Assembly: GCA_028691155.1 (NCBI GenBank)
Contig: JAQUZV010000175.1
Coordinates: 1 to 5,256 of the forward strand
From: Victivallales bacterium
Lineage (GTDB): Bacteria > Verrucomicrobiota > Lentisphaeria > Victivallales > SZUA-371
DNA length: 5,256 bases
Direction of reading: 5' to 3'
In this document: piece by piece, positions 1 through 4,685 of the stretch
How the letters are laid out: the number at the start of each line of letters is the position of its first letter
Numbering within the stretch: the stretch's first letter is position 1
Position numbers and translations under genes: made by a program
The notes under the pieces: model-generated
Seen by the model: the letters and a program-made list of their open reading frames with translations, nothing else
What the model was told of the DNA's origin: nothing
The model's database searches: none

Positions 1-587
1 AACTGGTGGCTCGCCGCGGCGAACTGATGGATCAGGCCTGCGGCGAAACGGCGGGGGCGATGGCCAGCGTTCTCGGCGGCGACCCGGAAGTGATCCGGGA
101 AGTGTGCGGGGAATGCGATATCGATGTGGCCAATTACAATTGCCCCGGCCAGATTGTCATCAGCGGCGCGGCGCCGCGGGTAAAGACGGCGGTGGCGGAA
201 TTGAAAGCGCGCGGGTTGCGCAAGGTTATTCCGCTCAAGGTGGCCGGAGCGTACCATTCCCGGCTCATGGCCGGGGCCGGGGTGCGGCTGCAACCGGTGC
301 TGGATGATACGGTAATGGTGGTGCCGCATACGGCGCTGGCGCAGAATTTTACCGGAGCGGTCATTGCCGGGGAGGTGGCGGAAATTCGCCGCAATCTAGT
401 CCGGCAGGTGGCCGGGAGCGTGCGCTGGGATGATTGCATTCGGGCGTTGCTGGGGCGCGGCGGTGATGCGGTGATTGAATTTGGCCCGGGGCAGGTTCTG
501 ACCGGACTGATGCGACGTATAGACAGTTCCGTGCCGACGTTCAATATCGGTACGGCCAAACAACTGGCGGCTTTTTCGGTCGAATAG
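1..587 (+). CDS. fabD: Malonyl-CoA:ACP transacylase FabD, 3' part (5' end outside window)
   Basis: FabD moves the malonyl group from malonyl-CoA to the phosphopantetheine arm of acyl carrier protein in the cytoplasm, supplying the extender unit for type II fatty-acid synthesis. The frame is open from base 3 to the TAG at 585-587, giving 194 residues of a family usually near 310, so roughly the first 115, including the GHSLGE serine motif, lie upstream. Visible family marks, in order, are RRGELM (about nt 12-29; the Arg before Gly matches the malonyl-carboxylate-binding Arg), GAMASVLG, NYNCPGQIVISG, AYHSRLM with the presumed catalytic His at nt 255-257, and EFGPGQVLTGLMRRI near the C terminus. 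A GTG at 6 is only an internal Val codon in LVARRGELM, not a start. fabG follows after 118 nt, as in many fab clusters. No frameshift or missing key residue is seen in the visible part. Confidence 0.95.
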   Translation, partial: LVARRGELMDQACGETAGAMASVLGGDPEVIREVCGECDIDVANYNCPGQIVISGAAPRVKTAVAELKARGLRKVIPLKVAGAYHSRLMAGAGVRLQPVLDDTVMVVPHTALAQNFTGAVIAGEVAEIRRNLVRQVAGSVRWDDCIRALLGRGGDAVIEFGPGQVLTGLMRRIDSSVPTFNIGTAKQLAAFSVE

Positions 588-705
588 GCCAAGGAAGGGT
601 TGCCGTGGTGGGGATCGGGCCGCTGTCCGGGAAAGTGGCGGCGGCAAGGTGCCGGTCGGTGCCGGCCGATCCTGTTGTAACCGCTAACTGGAAGGATTAT
701 GATTT
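588..705 (+). other. GC-rich fabD-fabG spacer with potential RNA fold
   Basis: These 118 nt hold no convincing gene. GGATCGG (612-618) is perfectly complementary to CCGATCC (666-672), and a further CC/GG pair (620-621 with 664-665) forms past one bulged G. This would close a loop of about 42 nt. Inside it lies a near-perfect 10-bp tandem repeat, GTGCCGGTCG/GTGCCGGCCG (649-668), which can instead make a GCCGG/CCGGC hairpin (651-655 with 662-666). No T-run follows, so it does not look like an intrinsic terminator. GC-rich sequence folds easily by chance, so a function is only a possibility. The fabG ribosome-binding site GGAAGGA (690-696) closes the region. Confidence 0.3.
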
Positions 706-1458
706 ATGGGATGTGCGAAGAGACTGGAAGGAAAGGTGGCCCTGGTAACCGGGGGAGCGCGTGGGATCGGCAAGGCGATCTGTGAACGGCTGGCGGAAGA
801 AGGCGCCAAGCTGGCGATTGTCGACATCATGCTGGAAGTGGCGCAGCAGACGGTGGACGAATTCAAGGGCAAGGGCGTGGAAGCCGCCGCGTTTGCGGCC
901 AATGTGGCCAAATTCGCCGATGCGGAAGCCACGGTCAAGGCGGTGGTGGAAGAATTCGGTCGGATCGATATTCTGGTCAACAATGCCGGAGTGACCCGCG
1001 ATAATCTGATGTTGCGGATGTCCGAAGAAGAATGGGATATGGTACTCAACGTCAACCTGAAGGGGACGTTCAATTTTACCAAGGCGGCCATTCGTCCGAT
1101 GATGAAGAACAAATACGGCAAGATCGTCAACATTGCTTCGGTGGTGGGCCGGATGGGCAATGCCGGGCAGGCGAACTACTCCGCGTCGAAAGCCGGGGTG
1201 ATCGGTTTGACCAAGACGACGGCCAAGGAATTCGCGTCGCGGAACATCGGTTGCAATGCCGTGGCGCCGGGTTATATTATGACCGATATGACCAAGCAGC
1301 TGTCGCATGCGGCTACGGACGCGTTTATGTCGGTGGTGCCGATGAAGCGTGCCGGAACGCCGGCGGACGTGGCCAATGTGGTCTATTTCCTGTGCAGTCC
1401 GGATTCCGACTATGTGACCGGGCAGGTGATCAACATTGACGGCGGATTGTTGATGTAA
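706..1458 (+). CDS. fabG: 3-oxoacyl-[acyl-carrier-protein] reductase FabG
   Basis: FabG is a short-chain dehydrogenase/reductase that reduces 3-ketoacyl-ACP to 3-hydroxyacyl-ACP, the first reduction of each fatty-acid elongation cycle. The 250-residue length fits the family (about 245). Visible marks are the nucleotide-binding TGGARGIG (15-22), NNAG (92-95), Asn117 in NVNLKG, Ser145 in NIAS, and the YSASK catalytic Tyr158/Lys162. NAVAPGYIMTDMT (184-196) and the closing YVTGQVINIDGGLLM are typical of FabG. The ATG start has a GGAAGGA Shine-Dalgarno 9 nt upstream and puts the RLEGKVALVTG opening at the expected distance. An ATG at 699 is in another frame. One notable residue is Asp40 after the second beta strand (LAIVD), the place where an acidic residue usually favours NADH in classical SDRs, whereas most studied FabGs use NADPH. 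Genes fabD upstream and acpP downstream support FabG over a generic SDR. Confidence 0.96.
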   Translation: MGCAKRLEGKVALVTGGARGIGKAICERLAEEGAKLAIVDIMLEVAQQTVDEFKGKGVEAAAFAANVAKFADAEATVKAVVEEFGRIDILVNNAGVTRDNLMLRMSEEEWDMVLNVNLKGTFNFTKAAIRPMMKNKYGKIVNIASVVGRMGNAGQANYSASKAGVIGLTKTTAKEFASRNIGCNAVAPGYIMTDMTKQLSHAATDAFMSVVPMKRAGTPADVANVVYFLCSPDSDYVTGQVINIDGGLLM

Positions 1459-1465
1459 TTTGGAA

Positions 1466-1490
1466 AAAAACGCGGCAATAATGCGTTTTT
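1466..1490 (+). terminator. Weak terminator-like hairpin after fabG
   Basis: Eight nt downstream of the fabG stop, AAAAACGC (1466-1473) and GCGTTTTT (1483-1490) form a perfect 8-bp inverted repeat around a 9-nt loop. The stem has only three G-C pairs, and its T-run is part of the stem, followed by AATTTGATTTTT. The symmetry would allow it to act on either strand. It may end or attenuate fabD-fabG transcription before acpP, but the low GC of the stem makes it weak. Confidence 0.4.
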
Positions 1491-1500
1491 AATTTGATTT

Positions 1501-1527
1501 TTGCGACAAGTAGTCGCATTGTATGAA
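1501..1527 (+). promoter_or_regulatory. Candidate sigma70-type promoter for acpP (weak)
   Basis: TTGCGA (1501-1506) and TATGAA (1522-1527) each match the -35 and -10 consensus at 4 of 6 positions, but the 15-bp spacing is short. The region is markedly more AT-rich than the genes, lies just after a terminator-like hairpin, and precedes a gene that is normally very strongly expressed. A promoter somewhere in 1490-1570 is therefore likely, but these exact boxes are uncertain. GATAAG (1532-1537) and AAGAAT (1555-1560) are alternative -10-like sequences. Confidence 0.25.
1502..1518. repeat. Inverted repeat TGCGAC-N5-GTCGCA upstream of acpP
   Basis: TGCGAC (1502-1507) and GTCGCA (1513-1518) are perfect 6-bp arms around AAGTA. 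The element lies in the AT-rich leader of acpP, 75 nt before its ATG, and overlaps the candidate -35 box. It could be a dimeric repressor operator or a small RNA hairpin. It does not resemble the FapR, FabR or FadR sites I know. A 17-bp palindrome of this kind can also arise by chance. Confidence 0.4.
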
Positions 1528-1532
1528 AGTTG

Positions 1533-1550
1533 ATAAGACTGAATAAGACT
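1533..1550 (+). repeat. ATAAGACT direct repeat in phased A-rich acpP leader
   Basis: ATAAGACT occurs at 1533-1540 and again at 1543-1550, exactly 10 bp apart. Further A-tracts follow at about 1551-1556, 1561-1565 and 1572-1578, so A-runs recur close to once per helical turn over about 45 bp. Such phasing can bend DNA, and the same purine-rich RNA would be an unstructured leader just upstream of the acpP ribosome-binding site AGGAG (1580-1584). Confidence 0.35.
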
Positions 1551-1592
1551 AAAAAAGAATAAAAAGCAAACAAAAAAACAGGAGCATATTAA

Positions 1593-1829
1593 ATGTCTTC
1601 AATCGCAGATAAAGTAAAAGCCATCGTTGTTGAACAGCTGGGTGTTTCCGAGGATCAGGTTGTTGAAGATGCGAAATTTATCGAAGACCTGGGCGCCGAT
1701 TCTCTGGATCAGGTGGAACTGGTTATGGCGCTGGAAGAAGAATTCGGTTCCGATATTCCCGACGAAGACGCGGAAAAATTGACTACCGTCGGTGACGCCA
1801 TCAAATATATTGAATCGAAACAGGCGTAA
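1593..1829 (+). CDS. acpP: Acyl carrier protein AcpP
   Basis: AcpP is the small, acidic cytoplasmic carrier on which fatty acids are built. A holo-ACP synthase attaches 4'-phosphopantetheine to the Ser of the DSL motif, which then bears malonyl and acyl chains for FabD, FabG and FabF. The 78-residue length is exactly typical. The motif is GADSLD (34-39) with Ser37 as the attachment site, followed by the acidic recognition helix (VELVMALEEEFG, 41-52) and the usual IPDEDAEKLTTVGDAI. The ATG has an AGGAG Shine-Dalgarno ending 8 nt upstream. Its codons look more A/T-ending at the 5' end (GCAGATAAAGTAAAAGCC) than those of fabD and fabG. The gene is isolated by 134 nt upstream and 85 nt downstream, with a terminator-like hairpin on each side, suggesting its own abundant short transcript. 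Confidence 0.98.
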   Translation: MSSIADKVKAIVVEQLGVSEDQVVEDAKFIEDLGADSLDQVELVMALEEEFGSDIPDEDAEKLTTVGDAIKYIESKQA

Positions 1830-1850
1830 TCGTTTCAGTGGTTTTATACG

Positions 1851-1891
1851 GATGGGTCATTTCACCGATTATGGAGTGACCCATCTTTTTT
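1851..1891 (+). terminator. Strong intrinsic terminator after acpP
   Basis: GATGGGTCA (1851-1859) and TGACCCATC (1877-1885) form a perfect 9-bp stem around a 17-nt loop, directly followed by six T (1886-1891). This is the textbook arrangement of a Rho-independent terminator. It sits 21 nt after the acpP stop and ends only 23 nt before the fabF start, so fabF would depend mostly on read-through unless it has a promoter inside this spacer. Confidence 0.88.
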
Positions 1892-1893
1892 AT

Positions 1894-1943
1894 TAACCGG
1901 AAAAGAGGTTATAAATGACTGACAGACGTGTAGTTATAACCGG
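1894..1943 (+). promoter_or_regulatory. Inverted repeat enclosing the fabF start codon; possible translation-control hairpin
   Basis: GGTTATAA (1907-1914) directly precedes the fabF ATG and is perfectly complementary to TTATAACC (1934-1941) inside the gene. The pairing would take up the GG of the Shine-Dalgarno (AGAGG, 1904-1908) and place the ATG in a 19-nt loop. TAACCGG occurs both upstream (1894-1900) and downstream (1937-1943), so GGTTA (1907-1911) could also pair with the upstream TAACC (1894-1898). The two pairings exclude each other. The complementarity is visible directly; a regulatory role is inferred, and an 8-bp repeat can occur by chance in a window this size. Confidence 0.35.
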
Positions 1944-3168
1944 TGCTGGCGTGATTTCATGTGTCGGGAATAATGTCGCCGATTTCTGGAGCGCTTTGCT
2001 GGAAGGCCGTTGCGGCCTGAGCCGGGTTACCCGCTTTGACCCGAGTGAATACCGGACCCAAATCGGCGGGGAAGTGAGGGGGTTCGAGGTCGAGAAGTAC
2101 ATGTCCAGAAAAGAAGCCAAACGTCTGGATCTCTTTACGCAATATGCCGTGGCGGCGTCGGATGAAGCCATCAGCAGTGCCGGATTGCCGCGAAACGTCG
2201 AAGACGCCGTCGATCCGGCCCGGATGGGGGTGGTGGTCAGCAGCGGGATCGGCGGTCTCGGAACCCTGACCAGTGAAATCGAAACGCTGATCAACAAGGG
2301 ACCGTCCCGGATTTCGCCGTTGCTGATTCCGATGATGATTATCGACATCAATTCCGGCGCGCTGGCCATGCGTTACAATGCGCAGGGGCCCAACATGGGG
2401 ATTGTTTCCGCCTGTGCTACGGCCTGTCACTCCATCGGGGAAGCTTTCTGGATGATCAAACGTGATGATGCCGACCTGATGTTGACCGGCGGTTCGGAGT
2501 CTTCGATCACTCAGATCGGCATGGCCGGGTTCTGTTCCATGAAGGCGATGAGTACGCGCAACGACGACCCGTTGCATGCGAGCCGGCCCTTTGATGCCGG
2601 GCGCGACGGCTTCATCATGTCCGAAGGGGCGGGAGTGCTGGTGCTCGAAGAGCTGGAACATGCGAAAAAGCGCGGCGCCGTCATTTTGGCGGAAATTGTC
2701 GGTTACGGTTGTACCGGCGATGCTTATCATATTACTTCGCCGCATCCGGAAGGCCGCGGCATGGCGCGGGCGATTGTCAATGGCATGAATCATGCCGGCA
2801 TTACGGCGACCGACATCGACTACATCAATGCGCACGGGACCAGTACCGAATTGAACGACAAGTTCGAGACCATGGCGATTAAACAGGCGTTGGGCGATCA
2901 TGCCTACAAGACCTGGGTCAGCAGTACCAAAGGGGTGACCGGGCATGGTCTGGGCGCCGCCGGCGGTTTTGAAACCATTGCCTGTGCTTTGGCGCTGAAG
3001 AACGGGGTGGTTCCGCCGACGATCAATTATGAAACTCCCGATCCGGCCTGTGATCTCGATTATGTTCCGAATGCGGTGCGGGAAAAGAAGATCAAATATG
3101 CGATCAACAGTAATCTCGGGTTCGGCGGTCATAACGGTGCCCTGATCCTGAAGCGTTTCGGGGATTGA
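1915..3168 (+). CDS. fabF: Beta-ketoacyl-[acyl-carrier-protein] synthase II FabF
   Basis: FabF is the cytoplasmic condensing enzyme that joins malonyl-ACP to an acyl chain held on its active-site Cys, releasing CO2 and lengthening the chain by two carbons. The 417-residue length is typical (E. coli about 413). The thiolase-fold catalytic set is complete: Cys167 in SACATA, His307 in NAHGTST, Lys339 in SSTKG and His344 in TGHGLGAAGG. The RRVVITGAGVIS opening, the PFDAGRDGFIMSEGAG block (225-240) and the GFGG gate loop (402-405, Phe403) are all present. His406 stands where E. coli has Thr in GFGGTN, a variant common outside Proteobacteria. The ATG is set by the family N terminus and by AGAGG 6 nt upstream. 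The acpP-fabF order is classic, but a strong terminator separates them and an inverted repeat encloses the start. A KAS I (FabB) role is less likely given length and context. Confidence 0.96.
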   Translation: MTDRRVVITGAGVISCVGNNVADFWSALLEGRCGLSRVTRFDPSEYRTQIGGEVRGFEVEKYMSRKEAKRLDLFTQYAVAASDEAISSAGLPRNVEDAVDPARMGVVVSSGIGGLGTLTSEIETLINKGPSRISPLLIPMMIIDINSGALAMRYNAQGPNMGIVSACATACHSIGEAFWMIKRDDADLMLTGGSESSITQIGMAGFCSMKAMSTRNDDPLHASRPFDAGRDGFIMSEGAGVLVLEELEHAKKRGAVILAEIVGYGCTGDAYHITSPHPEGRGMARAIVNGMNHAGITATDIDYINAHGTSTELNDKFETMAIKQALGDHAYKTWVSSTKGVTGHGLGAAGGFETIACALALKNGVVPPTINYETPDPACDLDYVPNAVREKKIKYAINSNLGFGGHNGALILKRFGD

Positions 3169-3176
3169 ACCAAAAA

Positions 3177-3181
3177 AAGGA
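3177..3181 (+). promoter_or_regulatory. Shine-Dalgarno that fixes the lipoprotein start at 3190
   Basis: AAGGA at 3177-3181 lies 8 nt before the ATG at 3190. An in-frame ATG at 3181 overlaps the last base of this site and leaves no room for ribosome spacing, so the shorter form beginning MNKVW is preferred. It is only 8 nt after the fabF stop, which suggests translation linked to fabF. Confidence 0.65.
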
Positions 3182-3189
3182 TGAGAAAA

Positions 3190-3696
3190 ATGAACAAAGT
3201 CTGGTTGGCGGCACTGGGTTTCGCGCTGCTCGGATACGGCTGTGGTCCCCAGTTGGCACAAAGCCCTTACGGGCAGAAGGAAACACGCTGGGAAGGGTAT
3301 GTGAAAAAATCTTATCCGAGCTGGACTCCGGCCAAGACCATTCCGCCGGTGGAACAGCAGTCGGAGGTGGTTCCGGCCGCTCCGGTTCCGGAAAATCCGC
3401 CGGTAAAGGCGGCGCCGGCGATGACTGCGGTACCGGCCGAAGCTCCGTCCATTCAGACCTTTGATGAAAAAATGTCGGAGCCGGAACCGGAATTGAGCAC
3501 TCCGATTGCAGCGGCTCCGGTCAAGGAAGAACCGGAATCCTATACTGTAGGCAAGGGCGATACCCTGGGAGGCATTGCCCGGAAATTCTATGGTAAGGCC
3601 TCGAAATGGCGTGTCATTCTGGATGCCAACAAGGATAAGGTTACGAATCCGAACAAATTGCGCGTCGGAACCGTTCTGGTTATTCCGGTGCTCTGA
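3190..3696 (+). CDS. Small putative lipoprotein with C-terminal LysM domain
   Basis: The product is 168 residues and appears to be an envelope protein that binds peptidoglycan or another N-acetylglucosamine polymer. A short signal-like N terminus (MNK, then hydrophobic residues 4-16) ends at Cys18 in LLGYGC. This is a loose lipobox: Leu sits at -4 rather than -3, with Tyr at -2 and Gly at -1. Residues 45-115 or so are a low-complexity Pro/Ala/Glu/Val linker, probably a flexible spacer. The end (118-168) is a LysM domain: YTVGKGDTLGGIARKFYG, then a WRVILDANKD helix region, NPNKLRVGTVLVIP, and the stop two residues later. There is no catalytic domain, so it probably anchors or tethers rather than cuts. 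It starts 21 nt after fabF and ends 14 nt before phoH. The exact biological role is unknown; an inner- versus outer-membrane location cannot be decided from sequence. Confidence 0.8.
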   Translation: MNKVWLAALGFALLGYGCGPQLAQSPYGQKETRWEGYVKKSYPSWTPAKTIPPVEQQSEVVPAAPVPENPPVKAAPAMTAVPAEAPSIQTFDEKMSEPEPELSTPIAAAPVKEEPESYTVGKGDTLGGIARKFYGKASKWRVILDANKDKVTNPNKLRVGTVLVIPVL

Positions 3697-3710
3697 TACC
3701 GCCGGCGTCG

Positions 3711-4685
3711 ATGAACGAAGAAGAAAAAATATTTCTGGAAAACGGCGTTACTCTGAACGGCATCATGGCCGGGAATATTACCGGGAATCTGCGGGTGGTG
3801 GAGGAGTTATGTTCCGTACGGCTGACGGCGCGTGATCCCTGGATCAGGATCGAAGCCGAGTCCGGGGAGGCGCTGGATCTGGCCAGAAATTTTTTCCGGG
3901 AACTGGTCCGTATTTATCAGTTGCGCGATAATTTGTTGGAGCAGCGCGATTTCGAACACGCGGTCGAGCAGTTCCGTCGGGATGGCGGACACGACCTGCA
4001 ACGGCTTTATTCGCATCGGATCAAGGTCGGATCGAAGAAGCGCGATATTGTGCCGCGGTCGCGGGCGCAGTTGGAATACGTTGATCGTATCCACAGCCGG
4101 GATATTGTTTTCGGCATCGGTCCGGCCGGAACCGGGAAAACCTATCTGGCCATGGCCATGGCGGTGTCCGAACTGCTGCAGGGCAACTACCGTCGCATTA
4201 TTCTGACCCGTCCGGCCCGGGAGGCCGGCGAAGCGTTGGGTTTTCTGCCCGGCAATCTGGAAGAAAAGATCATGCCGTACCTGCGGCCGCTTTACGATGC
4301 GTTGTATGACATGCTGGACTTCGATGAAGCCGCCCAGTTGATCGCCAAAAACGTGATTGAAGTGGCGCCGCTGGCATTTATGCGCGGGCGTACGTTGAAT
4401 GACGCCTTTGTCATCCTCGATGAGGCCCAGAACACTACCTCCGATCAGATGCTGATGTTCCTGACCCGTTTGGGATTCGATTCCCAGTGTGTCATTACCG
4501 GGGATCCGAGCCAGACCGATTTGCCGGAGCAGCAGGTTTCCGGCCTGACGGAAGCCCGGGAGGTGTTGAAAGGCATTCGGGAGATCGGATTTGTGACTTT
4601 TTCCAAACGGGATGTGGTGCGCCATGCTCTGGTGGAAAAGATCATCAGCGCCTATGAGACGCGTGGAGGCAAGAAAAAATCATGA
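3711..4685 (+). CDS. phoH: PhoH-family P-loop ATPase (PhoH/PhoL, YbeZ type)
   Basis: This is a cytoplasmic ATPase of the PhoH family. Its bacterial members (E. coli YbeZ, B. subtilis PhoH) are tied to RNA and ribosome metabolism and often lie beside the endoribonuclease gene ybeY; the exact substrate is not settled. The 324-residue length is typical. Visible parts are an N-terminal KH-like segment (about 9-70), the family signature around DIVFGIGPAGTGKT with Walker A at 137-144, TRPAREAGEALGFLPGNLEEK (166-186), VAPLAFMRGRTLNDAF (218-233), Walker B FVILDEAQN (233-241) and ITGDPSQTDLP (262-272). Nothing essential appears missing. The ATG at 3711 matches the family N terminus, yet the 14 nt between it and the preceding stop contain no Shine-Dalgarno; the first codons are A-rich (GAAGAAGAAAAAATA). 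Translation may therefore rely on coupling to the lipoprotein gene. The next gene overlaps by 4 nt, indicating one operon. Confidence 0.95.
   Translation: MNEEEKIFLENGVTLNGIMAGNITGNLRVVEELCSVRLTARDPWIRIEAESGEALDLARNFFRELVRIYQLRDNLLEQRDFEHAVEQFRRDGGHDLQRLYSHRIKVGSKKRDIVPRSRAQLEYVDRIHSRDIVFGIGPAGTGKTYLAMAMAVSELLQGNYRRIILTRPAREAGEALGFLPGNLEEKIMPYLRPLYDALYDMLDFDEAAQLIAKNVIEVAPLAFMRGRTLNDAFVILDEAQNTTSDQMLMFLTRLGFDSQCVITGDPSQTDLPEQQVSGLTEAREVLKGIREIGFVTFSKRDVVRHALVEKIISAYETRGGKKKS
4665..4669 (+). promoter_or_regulatory. Shine-Dalgarno of the 7TM-HD gene inside phoH
   Basis: GGAGG lies within the last codons of phoH, 12 nt before the ATG at 4682. The spacing is slightly long, but the ATGA stop/start overlap gives translational coupling as well, so the start choice is well supported. 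Confidence 0.6.

Noticed and set aside
6..8. GTG at position 6 as a start codon for the first gene
   Set aside because: The open frame continues upstream to the window edge and LVARRGELM matches the middle of FabD, so this is an internal Val in a truncated gene.
651..666. GCCGG/CCGGC hairpin as a terminator between fabD and fabG
   Set aside because: Only a 5-bp stem and no following T-run, so it does not meet the form of an intrinsic terminator.
605..748. Possible 47-residue small ORF from GTG 605, preceded by GGAAGGG, bridging the fabD-fabG spacer
   Set aside because: It runs about 40 nt into fabG in another frame, the peptide has no recognisable feature, and the purine-rich site is easily explained by G-rich composition. 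Without conservation it cannot be supported.
697..1308. 203-codon open frame on the - strand opposite fabG
   Set aside because: Shadow of fabG; no recognisable domain and no plausible own promoter or ribosome-binding context.
3181..3183. ATG at 3181 as the lipoprotein start (adding MRK)
   Set aside because: The Shine-Dalgarno AAGGA overlaps this codon, leaving no spacing; ATG 3190 has 8 nt of spacing and gives an ordinary signal sequence.
1957..3261. Long open frame (434 codons) on the - strand opposite fabF
   Set aside because: It mirrors a fully convincing fabF with all catalytic residues; the translation is His/Arg/Gly-rich with no family resemblance. GC-rich third positions keep the antisense frame open.
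3340..3540. Repetitive CCGG-rich stretch in the LysM gene as a DNA repeat element
   Set aside because: It encodes the Pro/Ala/Glu linker in frame and the units are irregular; it reflects protein low complexity, not a mobile or CRISPR-like repeat.
3807..4625. 272-codon open frame on the - strand opposite phoH
   Set aside because: Antisense to an intact PhoH with Walker A and B motifs; composition is Gln/His/Arg-rich and carries no recognisable motif.
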